A stretch of 64,000 nt of DNA from Methylophaga sp. (lineage in GTDB: Bacteria; Pseudomonadota; Gammaproteobacteria; Nitrosococcales; Methylophagaceae). Below are positions 48,164 to 56,035 of this stretch, one piece after another (the stretch's first letter is position 1; the number at the start of each line of letters is the position of its first letter). The notes under the pieces were generated by a model. The model did not search any database. It was not told where the DNA came from and worked only from the letters and a program-made list of their open reading frames with translations. The DNA is taken from positions 19,659 through 83,658 of the forward strand of contig NZ_JAUSCC010000122.1 of assembly GCF_030651745.1 (NCBI RefSeq), given 5' to 3'. A program made the translations under genes and the position numbers.

Positions 48164-48631
48164 TCAGCGATAGGCTTGATAGACGCTGGTGCTGCTATCG
48201 ACATGGATCAGCAGAACGTCGTAGGGGTCTTTGCGGTCGCCATAGAGCGGGCCGTCCATGCCAGGTGACCCGATCGGCATTCCGGGCACGGTCAGGCCGA
48301 TGGCCTCGGGTTTTTCTTTCAGGAGACGCTTGATATCGGCAGCCGGTACATGGCCTTCGATGGCATAGCCGCCGATTCTGGCGGTATGACAGGAGCCAAA
48401 CTGTCTTGCGATGCCAAACTGTTCCCGTATAGCGGTGTTGCCGATATCGAAAGTGCGGACTTGGATGCCGGCTTCTTCAAGATGCTGGATCCATTCGTTG
48501 CAGCAACCGCAGTCGGGGTCTTTCCAAACTTCAGCGACCAACTCCGATGCGGTTGCCGTGCCAGCGCTGATCACGGAAAGCAAAAATAAACCTGCCAACC
48601 AGGAACGACCTTTAATATTGGAATGCATCAT
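48164..48631 (-). CDS. DUF411 metal-island protein, periplasmic
   Basis: 155 residues with a signal peptide (LAGLFLLSVISAGTATA). Mature protein: VWKDPDCGCCNEWIQHLEEA with a CGCC site, QFGSCHTARIGGYAIEGHVP, and PGMPIGSPGMDGP rich in Met. These are the conserved metal-binding features of the DUF411 family, which accompanies copper and silver resistance genes. It is the first gene of the minus-strand copper unit (DUF411, copZ-like, copC, copD). Confidence 0.9.
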   Translation of the reverse strand: MMHSNIKGRSWLAGLFLLSVISAGTATASELVAEVWKDPDCGCCNEWIQHLEEAGIQVRTFDIGNTAIREQFGIARQFGSCHTARIGGYAIEGHVPAADIKRLLKEKPEAIGLTVPGMPIGSPGMDGPLYGDRKDPYDVLLIHVDSSTSVYQAYR

Positions 48632-48764
48632 ATTTGCCTCGGTAATTCTTTAACTATCGACACAGAGAGCTTATGGTGTTCAATCATGATTCAGTCCCCT
48701 GAATGCCGCACATTCTTTTATTCCGATGATAGGCGGCGCCGCTGTCACGCGGATGACTCTATCG

Positions 48765-48778
48765 TTACATTCATGTAA
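48765..48778. promoter_or_regulatory. Candidate copper-response operator
   Basis: A perfect TTACAT-TC-ATGTAA palindrome in the 456-bp divergent gap (48632-49087) between the DUF411 gene and the copper ATPase. Two-component copper regulators of the CopR/CusR type use short inverted repeats of this kind, so it could control both sides. No regulator gene is in the window. Nothing else was recognised in the gap. Confidence 0.4.
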
Positions 48779-49087
48779 TCCTCGTGTCATATATCCGATT
48801 TTATTGACCAGATTTACCTCGACAGTTGAGAGCGTGGCAGGTAGAGATCTCGGCCATCAAAAAACGACGGAGCCAGCCGATCTAGAAAATGACAATCAAT
48901 TACATGTTATCGACGGCCTCGTCGTCCCATGCTTCTTCCAAAGGGTTCCTGTTAGGTGCGCAGACTTCTGGCTTCTTCATCCTGTAGTGGGTTAAGATGG
49001 TGCTGAAAAGAAGTAAATGTATGCAGTCATGAGGCTATACGCACGCGTATACGGAATTTGGCACATACCTCGAGAGGATTAGTTGTT

Positions 49088-51421
49088 ATGAGGCGGAATC
49101 AATCAGAACATCCACACCACGTGGATCCGTCGCACACAGATGCGCCGCTCTCAGATCCCGTGTGCGGCATGCGAGTTACAGAGAATTCATCCCATCACAT
49201 GGAGCATGAGGGTAAGTCTTTCTATTTTTGCAGCACCAAGTGTTTGGGTAGATTCCGTGATGACCCGGAAAAGTACCTCGATCCCTCCAAGTCGGAGGAA
49301 CATACAACGCCGCATGAGCCCGGCACGACGTACACTTGCCCTATGCATCCGGAGATCCTGCAAGATCACCCGGGAACCTGTCCAAAGTGTGGCATGGCTC
49401 TTGAGCCATTGATGCCCAGTCTGGATGATGATAACAATCCAGAGTTGAAAGATTTTTCACGCAGGTTCTGGTGGACGCTGCCGTTTACTGTCATCGTGAC
49501 AATACTTGCTATGTTCGGCCCGCAGCTTGGCTGGTTCAGCATGGGCGTGCAAACATGGATCGAACTCGTTCTTTCAATACCTGTAGTGTTGTGGGCAGGG
49601 CAGCCATTTTTTGTACGGGGCTGGCAATCAATAGTGAACCGCAGCCCGAACATGTGGACGCTGATAGGCCTTGGTACTGGAGCGGCGTTTATCTATAGCA
49701 CTGTCGCAACGATAGCACCGGGCATATTCCCCGAAACTTTCATGTCGATGGGCCGCGTTTCAGTCTATTTTGAAGCAGCAGTTGTCATCATTTCGCTGAC
49801 ATTGTTGGGTCAGATGCTTGAGTTGAGGGCACGCTCGCAAACATCAGCTGCCATCAAGTCCTTGCTCGGTCTGGCGCCTAAGACAGCACGGCGGATCAAC
49901 AAGGATGGCACTGAGGAAGATGTGCCTTTGAATCACGTACATGAAGGTGATCGCTTGCGCGTTCGCCCTGGTGAAAAAGTCCCGGTTGACGGCACGGTAG
50001 AGGAAGGTAATAGCTCATTGGATGAGTCGATGCTGACCGGAGAGCCACTCCCCGTAAGCAAGCGACCCGGAGACAAGGTGATTGGCGCGACGATGAATAC
50101 TTCAGGCGCGCTTGTGATTCGGGCAGAGAAAGTGGGTTCTGCCACAGTGCTCTCTCAGATTGTGCAGCTCGTAGCGCAGGCGCAGCGTTCGCGCGCTCCC
50201 ATGCAGCGCATGGCTGACTTGGTTGCCGGTTACTTCGTTATGGCTGTAGTGGTCATCGCCATAACAACTCTGTTCGTTTGGGGGTTCTTCGGTCCGCAAC
50301 CGAGCTGGGTGTACGGTTTGATAAATGCTGTTGCGGTGCTGATTATCGCTTGCCCGTGTGCGTTGGGGCTGGCCACACCCATGTCCATCATGGTGGCAAC
50401 CGGCAAAGCCGCTACGCAAGGCGTGCTGTTTCGCGATGCCGCCGCGATTGAGAACTTCCGCAAAGTCGATACTCTGATTGTTGATAAAACCGGCACATTG
50501 ACTGAAGGACGTCCGGCTTTTGAACAAGCAATTCCGGCAGGTGACATAACTGCCGATGAAGTACTACGTCTTGCAGCGAGCCTCGATCAAGGCAGTGAAC
50601 ATCCACTTGCCGACGCTATTGTGAACGCGGCGCGCGAGCGCGGCCTCACACTCAGTGCAGTCGACGATTTTGAATCAGGTAGCGGCATCGGCGTTCGTGG
50701 CCAAGTCGATAGTAAGTCGCTGGTCCTGGGCAATACTGCTCTGATGCAGCAAGACGGGATTGATGTTACCCACCTGACAAACATCGCCGACTCATTGCGC
50801 GAAAAAGGTGCGAGTGTCATGTATCTCGCCTCGGATGGCCAACTTGCAGGCCTGTTGGCTGTCTCCGACCCGATCAAACAGAGCACGCTGGAAGCAGTGC
50901 GAGATCTCCAGCAAGCGGGGATTCGTATCATCATGGCAACCGGCGATGGTATTGCAACGGCTAACGCTGTTGCCAAGGAATTGGGAATCGACGAAGTGCA
51001 CGGCGAAGTCAAACCTGCTGACAAGCTTGACCTCGTCACACAGCTTCAAGCTGAAGGTTGTATTGTAGCTATGGCTGGGGACGGGATTAACGATGCCCCG
51101 GCTCTCGCAAAGGCTAACGTAGGTATCGCCATGGGGACGGGTACAGACGTTGCCATGAACAGCGCTCAGGTAACCCTGGTCAAAGGCGACTTGCGTGGAA
51201 TCTCCACCGCACGGCACCTTTCCGATAGTACCGTCGCTAATATGAAGCAAAATCTGGGTTTCGCGTTTATCTACAATGCGCTTGGCGTCCCGATCGCAGC
51301 CGGTGTGTTGTATCCCCTCACGGGTATTCTGCTCTCACCCATGTTCGCCGCACTCGCAATGAGTCTCAGCTCGGCATCGGTGGTATTCAACGCTCTCCGG
51401 CTTCGTGGCTCACGCGATTGA
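49088..51421 (+). CDS. Copper/silver-exporting P1B-type ATPase (SilP/CopA-like, YHS type)
   Basis: 777 residues from ATG 49088, with GAGAGGA upstream. A YHS domain ([25 protein letters not shown]) and a heavy-metal-binding domain ([20 protein letters not shown]) replace the usual HMA domain. Core motifs: [10 protein letters not shown] (metal-binding CPC), [18 protein letters not shown], and [10 protein letters not shown]; eight membrane helices. It pumps Cu(I) or Ag(I) out of the cytoplasm. It is divergent from the DUF411-copC unit and looks intact, so it is probably the working core of the copper resistance here. Confidence 0.94.
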   Translation: MRRNQSEHPHHVDPSHTDAPLSDPVCGMRVTENSSHHMEHEGKSFYFCSTKCLGRFRDDPEKYLDPSKSEEHTTPHEPGTTYTCPMHPEILQDHPGTCPKCGMALEPLMPSLDDDNNPELKDFSRRFWWTLPFTVIVTILAMFGPQLGWFSMGVQTWIELVLSIPVVLWAGQPFFVRGWQSIVNRSPNMWTLIGLGTGAAFIYSTVATIAPGIFPETFMSMGRVSVYFEAAVVIISLTLLGQMLELRARSQTSAAIKSLLGLAPKTARRINKDGTEEDVPLNHVHEGDRLRVRPGEKVPVDGTVEEGNSSLDESMLTGEPLPVSKRPGDKVIGATMNTSGALVIRAEKVGSATVLSQIVQLVAQAQRSRAPMQRMADLVAGYFVMAVVVIAITTLFVWGFFGPQPSWVYGLINAVAVLIIACPCALGLATPMSIMVATGKAATQGVLFRDAAAIENFRKVDTLIVDKTGTLTEGRPAFEQAIPAGDITADEVLRLAASLDQGSEHPLADAIVNAARERGLTLSAVDDFESGSGIGVRGQVDSKSLVLGNTALMQQDGIDVTHLTNIADSLREKGASVMYLASDGQLAGLLAVSDPIKQSTLEAVRDLQQAGIRIIMATGDGIATANAVAKELGIDEVHGEVKPADKLDLVTQLQAEGCIVAMAGDGINDAPALAKANVGIAMGTGTDVAMNSAQVTLVKGDLRGISTARHLSDSTVANMKQNLGFAFIYNALGVPIAAGVLYPLTGILLSPMFAALAMSLSSASVVFNALRLRGSRD

Positions 51422-51860
51422 ATGGGGCGATAACCCACGGAATGATGCTCTGATAACACAAGCTGCTGAAGAACAGATGTTTCAGCAGCTTGTGCCCCCT
51501 CATCCACCATCCGTTGATTAACGAGGCCTTAATCGATACTGTTTCACCAGCGTATAGAATACCGGGATGACAATGAGTGTGAGGATAGTGGAAGAAATCA
51601 TCCCCACCCACCATCGGAGCTGCAATACGCCTCATTACCTCCGATCCGGTATCCTGTTTCGTGGTTTTCTGCTCATCATGGCAAGATGACTGCATGCCCT
51701 TCATCATGAAGAACATCATCAGAGAGCAAAGCAGAAAGAACAGTGCCGGCGTCAAGGCCATGAGCGATTGGCGCGCAGCAGGAAATGTGGTGTAGACAAC
51801 CGCAACCAGAACGGCGAGCCCGAGCCCGGCTCTTAACATCATCTTGATATCGCATTTCAT
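51387..51860 (-). CDS. DUF2933 membrane protein fused to out-of-frame cusA debris
   Basis: The first 66 residues ([20 protein letters not shown], then [30 protein letters not shown]) are a normal DUF2933 protein with two helices, found in metal-efflux clusters. Reading then runs into a cusA 3' end and, after [16 protein letters not shown], loses its frame, giving a meaningless tail to 157 residues. The native stop is gone. The DUF2933 part may still insert in the membrane. Confidence 0.65.
   Translation of the reverse strand: MKCDIKMMLRAGLGLAVLVAVVYTTFPAARQSLMALTPALFFLLCSLMMFFMMKGMQSSCHDEQKTTKQDTGSEVMRRIAAPMVGGDDFFHYPHTHCHPGILYAGETVSIKASLINGWWMRGHKLLKHLFFSSLCYQSIIPWVIAPFNRVSHEAGER
51460..51491. 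terminator. Terminator after the copper ATPase
   Basis: An 11-bp stem, AAGCTGCTGAA / TTCAGCAGCTT, with a 10-nt loop, 39 bp after the ATPase stop codon. T-run is weak, so it may act mainly as an mRNA-stabilising hairpin. Confidence 0.65.
51518..51650 (-). pseudogene. cusA: 3' remnant of cusA (RND copper/silver pump)
   Basis: The reading [16 protein letters not shown] then, one frame over, [20 protein letters not shown] and KQYRLRPR to a stop at 51518 is the end of a CusA protein. GGTGGGGATG has one base too many at the switch, so even the remnant is frameshifted. A deletion seems to have joined the DUF2933 gene directly to this remnant and removed the rest of a cus operon. Confidence 0.8.
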
Positions 51861-52148
51861 GCTAGCTTTCCTTATGTGAGCTGTGTTGAGGCAAAAATCA
51901 CATAATCAATATTTAAAGACTGACAACAAAATGGACTGTAACTCTGTGAGTCTTTCACACACATTGCACATGGATTACATATTCGTCATGTGGCCAGAAC
52001 TCATCTGCAAGAAAAAATATTTCTTCAATACGTATTCTAGTGGTTGTTTTGCGTTCGCATAGCACGAACAGCAGTAAGGAGCTAGGTTTTTATGATGATA
52101 GACCGGCTGCTTCTTCTGTGAAGCAACCGGCATTCATCAGCGAACTTC

Positions 52149-52412
52149 TCAAGTCATCTGAGCCATGCGTCGACATTCCTCTGCGCACTTGCGGCAAGCC
52201 TCCGCGCAACGCTGACAATGCTCCATCGCATGCTGAGCGCATTCGTCGGCGCACGCTTCACAGATATCTGCACAAAGCCGACAGATCGCTTGGGCGAACT
52301 CGCTCCCACGTGCCATAAAACTGGCCGCCATCCGGCAGACCTCCGCGCAGTCCATGTCCAGTTTTATGCAGCGGGCCATTGCCTTGACATCTTGTTCTTC
52401 CAGGCATGACAC
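52149..52412 (-). CDS. Cys-rich four-helix-bundle copper-storage protein (Csp-like), 5' end damaged
   Basis: 87 residues from GTG 52412. The family pattern is clear: KAMARCIKLDMDCAEVCRMA, CRLCADICEACADECAQH, HCQRCAEACRKCAEECRRMA. Reading upstream in the same frame gives CYACATECDHCAVSC, the expected first helix, but no start before a stop; an ATG at 52473 begins MTPAPKFC in another frame. A small deletion near 52445 probably broke the N-terminus. Csp proteins fill a helix bundle with Cu(I). A shortened protein may still bind copper. Confidence 0.75.
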   Translation of the reverse strand: MSCLEEQDVKAMARCIKLDMDCAEVCRMAASFMARGSEFAQAICRLCADICEACADECAQHAMEHCQRCAEACRKCAEECRRMAQMT

Positions 52413-52487
52413 AGCGCAGTGATCACATTCCGTAGCGCAGGCGTAGCATGCAGAATTTCGGTGCTGGAGTCATGGTGAAATAAAAAA

Positions 52488-52515
52488 AACGCCCTCTGGA
52501 AAACCAGAGAGCGTT
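52488..52515. terminator. Bidirectional rho-independent terminator
   Basis: A stem of about 12 bp, AACGCCCTCTGG / CCAGAGAGCGTT, with an AAAA loop, A-run on the left and T-rich sequence on the right. It separates the copper block from the small-gene block: it ends the minus-strand gene at 52536. Confidence 0.8.
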
Positions 52516-52535
52516 ATGTTTTGAGCTTCACTTAC

Positions 52536-52820
52536 TTAATGTCTTTGTTGGATTTTAATGAGTGCAGCCTGCTTCACTTGTTCAGCAAAACTATTGGCAA
52601 CGGATTCATCAAGAAAATCCTCAAGCCACATTTCAGTGCCATCTTTGAGTACCCAGTATGTTCCATAGAATTTTGGTGTATTCGAGACATAAACATGTCC
52701 GTCACACTCCTCTACCCCAGAGACATCCATTTGGCCAGACCAGCCGTAAGGGATACTGACCAGCTTCTCTTCGACGGTAACGGTTTGGCCTTGATCAGTG
52801 ATAAATTGAGATTGAGTCAT
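52536..52820 (-). CDS. Hypothetical plasmid protein, 94 aa, with attenuator leader
   Basis: Start at ATG 52820 (MTQSQFITDQGQTVTVEEKL), 7 nt after GGAG; the ATG four codons earlier overlaps that site. Beta-rich first half (YGWSGQMDVSGVEECDGHVY) and helical end (DESVANSFAEQVKQAALIKI). No known motif. It is the last gene of the minus-strand series, is preceded by a copy of the shared leader element and followed by a terminator, so it is a self-contained unit. Confidence 0.65.
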   Translation of the reverse strand: MTQSQFITDQGQTVTVEEKLVSIPYGWSGQMDVSGVEECDGHVYVSNTPKFYGTYWVLKDGTEMWLEDFLDESVANSFAEQVKQAALIKIQQRH

Positions 52821-52842
52821 AATATGCTCCATTCATTTATTT

Positions 52843-52908
52843 GAGGGCCGCACCCCCGCGAGGGAATGGTTACCCTCCGGGTTAAAAAATTCTCAACAGC
52901 GTACTGCT
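52843..52908 (-). promoter_or_regulatory. Shared leader element, copy 1
   Basis: Sense strand: a hairpin CTCAGCAGT-ACG-CTGTTGAG, then ACCCGGAGGG and TTCCCTCGCGGGGGT that pair with each other; the GAGGG of the first half can instead pair with a later CCCTC 30 nt before the gene start. No U-run follows, so this copy may act on translation rather than on termination. Confidence 0.55.
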
Positions 52909-52922
52909 GAGATGTTGAAGGA

Positions 52923-53174
52923 TTAAACGAAAAAACCGTTATAAATCCCCATTAAGCTGGTAGCCGTAAACCCCACTTGCATCACTAGCAGTGCGAAATA
53001 ACGATTACTTATTGAAAATCGGATAAAGAAAAGATTTGAAATTAAAAAGAACACAAACCCAAACTCTGATCCAGGTGCCTGCATGGCAACCAAAAAAGCG
53101 CCCAGCAGTCCAAAAATTGAACCGGCAAACTCGCACCAGGTCATTTCTTTTGTTAAATTGAGAATTGCTTGCAT
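52923..53174 (-). CDS. Small membrane protein resembling half of a PnuC/SemiSWEET-type transporter
   Basis: 83 residues from ATG 53174 (MQAILNLTKEMTWCEFAGSI), 3 nt after GGGGGAG. Three helices: FAGSIFGLLGAFLVAMQA, FGFVFFLISNLFFIRFSI and FALLVMQVGFTATSLMGIYN. The spacing and the NxxW-like SNLFF and TSLMGIY positions recall a single three-helix repeat of nicotinamide-mononucleotide or sugar SWEET carriers, which can work as dimers. The substrate is unknown. It lies upstream of the 94-aa gene and divergent from the 63-aa gene. Confidence 0.6.
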   Translation of the reverse strand: MQAILNLTKEMTWCEFAGSIFGLLGAFLVAMQAPGSEFGFVFFLISNLFFIRFSISNRYFALLVMQVGFTATSLMGIYNGFFV

Positions 53175-53201
53175 AAGCTCCCCCTGAAAATGGAAAACTA
53201 A

Positions 53202-53393
53202 ATGGCAGAAAAAAAGAAAACTCTGAAAGTCATCCACGGCGGACGTGAAGATCTCGAAGTGCAAAAAGCAAACGAAATCTTAAAAGCGTTATTGGTGGAT
53301 AAAGACAGAGATACTGCCTTTCAGATTGCAGAATCACTAAAGCCCCGTGGGGCTTTAGCTCTTACTGCAGATAAACAGCGGAAGCCTAAATAG
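53202..53393 (+). CDS. Small basic protein, 63 aa
   Basis: MAEKKKTLKVIHGGREDLEV, then ANEILKALLVDKDRDTAFQI and AESLKPRGALALTADKQ. The leader GAAAATGGAAAACTAA is A-rich with no strong Shine-Dalgarno. It is divergent from the small membrane protein gene. It resembles the 53-aa protein at 59871 in layout and wording (L-x-V-I/L-H, then an acidic helix with a KD pair, then K-P/Y-R-A/G), which supports it as a real gene. Function unknown. Confidence 0.55.
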   Translation: MAEKKKTLKVIHGGREDLEVQKANEILKALLVDKDRDTAFQIAESLKPRGALALTADKQRKPK

Positions 53394-53583
53394 AAACAAG
53401 AACTGGTTTAGCAGCTCTACGACGTTGCTCTTCAGCAATAGCCTCAATCGCAGCTTCAATTGTCTTTTTGCCAGCTGGTGTAGTCATACTGTCTGATAAT
53501 AAAATCAGATCTTGCATGGTATCTTCCAACATTTGCTCAGACGATTCCTTAAAGCTTACTTCAAGAACATTGATTCTAGTCAT
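53386..53583 (-). CDS. Hypothetical plasmid protein, 65 aa, with attenuator leader
   Basis: Start ATG 53583 (MTRINVLEVSFKESSEQMLE), 8 nt after GAGGAG. Mostly helical, acidic first half (EDTMQDLILLSDSM) and basic end (EEQRRRAAKPVLVSI). No known motif. Its end overlaps the end of the 63-aa gene by 8 bp. A clear copy of the shared leader precedes it. Confidence 0.6.
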   Translation of the reverse strand: MTRINVLEVSFKESSEQMLEDTMQDLILLSDSMTTPAGKKTIEAAIEAIAEEQRRRAAKPVLVSI

Positions 53584-53600
53584 GGTGTTACTCCTCAAAT

Positions 53601-53775
53601 AAAAAAAAGGAGAACACTATGCCCATAAGGGAGTGTTCCCCTATGGGTGAATTATCTGCGTACAGATAATCAATTCAGTGACATCACCTGCTAACAGGTG
53701 AATAGTTGAGCGTCCACTTGGAGTGTTGGACGAGCACTTCATACCTGACTAATGAAAGTCAGGTACAAAAATCGT
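53601..53775 (-). promoter_or_regulatory. Shared leader element, copy 2, with extra hairpins
   Basis: Sense strand, 5' to 3': hairpins ACCTGACT..AGTCAGGT, GTCC..GGAC and CACCTG-CAGGTG-type, then TTATCTG-TAC-GCAGATAA, then CCCATAGGGGA-ACAC-TCCCTTATGGG (antiterminator-like, 11 bp). The competing stem is GGGGAACACU with AGUGUUCUCC (10 bp with one wobble) followed directly by eight U, a textbook intrinsic terminator, 18 nt before the ATG. Confidence 0.75.
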
Positions 53776-53888
53776 TATAGTGAATATAGTGCTTACTCTC
53801 ATGCAAGTCAAAGCAAGACAGAGATCTAGTTCACAAGATAAAATCTTTTTCTTAGTTCCTATCGTTCTGAGTAACTGAATTTGTAGGG

Positions 53889-54701
53889 TTGTAGGTTTTC
53901 AGGACAGATACTCTTATAGATGGCATATAGGTTTTGGGGACAGCTCGCTAAGTTACTGTATATATTGGTAATTGGTTGTAGGTTTTGCGGATAATTACTG
54001 GGATCAGAGACATATAGGTTTTCAGGACACATCTATAAGTACCTGATTTTATAGTCTTTAGGTTATAGGTTTTGCGGACAATTCTCTTAGAACAAACTGT
54101 CATATGAGACTTGTATTGGCTATTTTGTTATTCAAAGCTGTTTTAGTTCTCAATTCTCGCTTAAGCTTCTGATCGAAAGGCAGTTAATATTGATTTTTTC
54201 TATGCATTCTTACCATATAGGTTTTCAGGACACTCTGCTAACTCACTGTTTATTATCAATATTGGTGGTAGGTTTTGCGGACAATTAATCGCATTGATGT
54301 AAGTTTTTGATAACCGATTTCTGTGGTTATAGGTTTTGGGGACATTTTGAATATCAAAAACTCCAAGAAGCTCTAACTTTATCAATGATAGGTTGTAGGT
54401 TTTCGGGACAATTGAGCGGTCGACAGTGGATGATTTTGCGCGAGGGTTATAGGTTTTCAGGACTGTTCAAAATCACACCTGATATAGGTTTTCGGGATTT
54501 TTGTTATAGGTTTTCAGGATTCGATTAGTTATCCACAGTGTTATGTAAAATAAAATGCCTTATTTTAAGCGTTTTGGTTATAGGTTCTTGGGATCAGCGT
54601 TGTAGGTTTTCAGGATATTGATTGGGAAAAGTTATAGGTTTCCGGGACAAGGTATGTTTAGAAAGCTTCAAAATGGGAGATGGTTATAGGTTTCCGGGAC
54701 T
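53889..54701 (+). repeat. Iteron array C: about 16 direct copies of a TATAGGTTTTCRGGACA-type repeat
   Basis: Copies begin near 53889, 53925, 53975, 54011, 54062, 54213, 54264, 54325, 54391, 54445, 54480, 54502, 54576, 54599, 54631 and 54682, all in one orientation. The core is (T/G)TAGGTTTTC(A/G)GGACA with a GCGG variant. They precede the initiator gene at 54887 in strongly AT-rich DNA, so this is the third iteron origin of the window. The repeat is unrelated to arrays A and B. No gene lies in 53649-54886. Confidence 0.9.
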
Positions 54702-54886
54702 TTTCGTGCTGTAACTTATTGAATAAGAATGTTTTATTTCTCTATCCTCTCCTCTATACCTCTTAATCTTTTATTGTAAGCTTAGAAATATGATGAAAGG
54801 GGTTGCGGTGTTTTTTTTATGTGTCATCATCCAGTGCTATATTTTTCGATAACGGATATCAGCTGAAATTCAGTCAAGGCCATTAG

Positions 54887-55966
54887 ATGAGTGAACAAAC
54901 TAAAAACAGCGCCCGCACAATACTTGACCAATTGAATGATTCCAATAGAGTTGTTCCAGGTTTACCAGAAAGAAATAAAAATCATGATCTTTTTGCAACT
55001 CTGCTTGGTCCCTCTGGTGACACTGAACAGCTCTCAAATCTACTGAGCTTTTGGGATTCAATTCCACGATATAGCGTTTCTAGACAAATTCAAGCTTCGA
55101 TGAGAAGTGAATCCGGAACCCTTCCAATTCTCCGAAAAGAATTTCAATCCCCTGCAGGTGAAGAATGCGAAATGGAGTTAAAGCCTGCACGTATTGAGCT
55201 AAATGGTGAAGAAATAGACTTCTACCCATCAGAGACAGAAGAACTCATCGAAGACATTCTAAGAAAGATATTTCTTCAACAAAGTCACGGCATCCATGAT
55301 TCAAACCGTGAAGAATCTTGGTGTAAGTTCTCAATTAACATGATTATCAAGGAACTCAAGACATTCAACAAAAAACGAAGTCTTGATGAGGTAAAACAAG
55401 CATTAGAAATAATGGAAAACTGTCGTCTAACAATTACAGTCAATGGCAAGCAAGCATACAGTTCCAATATTCTGTCAGATAAACTATTAGCGGATAGAGC
55501 TTCATACCTTCGAGATCCAAACGCATTGTCAGCTGTAAAGTTTTCCTCTCTAATCAGTCGAGCAATCAATAAATTCGATTATCGACAGTATAACTATGCA
55601 GATGCTATGAGCCTTAAACAACCACTAGCACGATGGTTATTCAAACGATTGGCAGATAGATTTATCAATGCAGGCCTGGATGCACCTGCATACAAAACAA
55701 TCTTTTCACAAGTGGATAGAGATTCAGGTCTGATGCATCATAAACGGGTCACACGTCGTATTGAAAAACTTAAAGACGCTATTGAAGAACTGGTAGATCA
55801 TAAGATACTTCGCACTTATGAGATGCAAGCAATTAAAGAAGACGGAAAAATTGCTGATGCAGTATTTATGCTTTATGCATCTGGTGGTTTCATTAGAGAA
55901 ATGAAAGCAGCTAATGCCAGACAAAGAATAATCAGAGAAGAGGCGAAGAAGTTATCAATGAGATAA
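54887..55966 (+). CDS. Plasmid replication initiator, array C
   Basis: 359 residues from ATG 54887 (MSEQTKNSARTILDQLNDSN). Middle part EEDILRKIF-like helices, then SWCKFSINMIIKELKTFN and SLDEVKQALEIMENCRLTIT form a winged-helix pattern; the second half has DYRQYNYADAMSLKQPLARW and LFKRLADRFINAGLDAP, then VTRRIEKLKDAIEELVDHKI. This is the layout of RepA-type initiators with degenerate winged helices. It would bind array C. It appears intact. The family name is uncertain; it is different from the Rep_3 protein at 42800. Confidence 0.8.
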   Translation: MSEQTKNSARTILDQLNDSNRVVPGLPERNKNHDLFATLLGPSGDTEQLSNLLSFWDSIPRYSVSRQIQASMRSESGTLPILRKEFQSPAGEECEMELKPARIELNGEEIDFYPSETEELIEDILRKIFLQQSHGIHDSNREESWCKFSINMIIKELKTFNKKRSLDEVKQALEIMENCRLTITVNGKQAYSSNILSDKLLADRASYLRDPNALSAVKFSSLISRAINKFDYRQYNYADAMSLKQPLARWLFKRLADRFINAGLDAPAYKTIFSQVDRDSGLMHHKRVTRRIEKLKDAIEELVDHKILRTYEMQAIKEDGKIADAVFMLYASGGFIREMKAANARQRIIREEAKKLSMR

Positions 55967-55973
55967 ACCACTC

Positions 55974-56030
55974 CCCGAAGAGAGTGATCTCCCAACGGGT
56001 AGTGATTATTTAGTAAGCACCGTAGTACTT
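55974..56030 (-). promoter_or_regulatory. Degenerate leader-like element or terminator
   Basis: Between the ends of the initiator gene and the GHKL gene. In the minus sense: hairpin GTAAG..CTTAC, then ACCCGTTGGGAGAT and TCTCTTCGGGGAG that can pair, as in the shared leaders, flanked by CACT/AGTG. No minus-strand gene follows, so it may be a stranded copy or now serve as a terminator for both genes. Confidence 0.45.
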
Positions 56031-56035
56031 ACCTC

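Noticed and set aside
52040..52318. A 92-codon plus-strand frame
   Set aside because: Antisense to the Cys-rich copper-storage gene, whose conserved cysteine pattern is convincing.
53889..54701. CRISPR array made of the repeated TATAGGTTTTCAGGACA word
   Set aside because: Repeats are short and variable, spacing is irregular and sits before a replication initiator; these are iterons.
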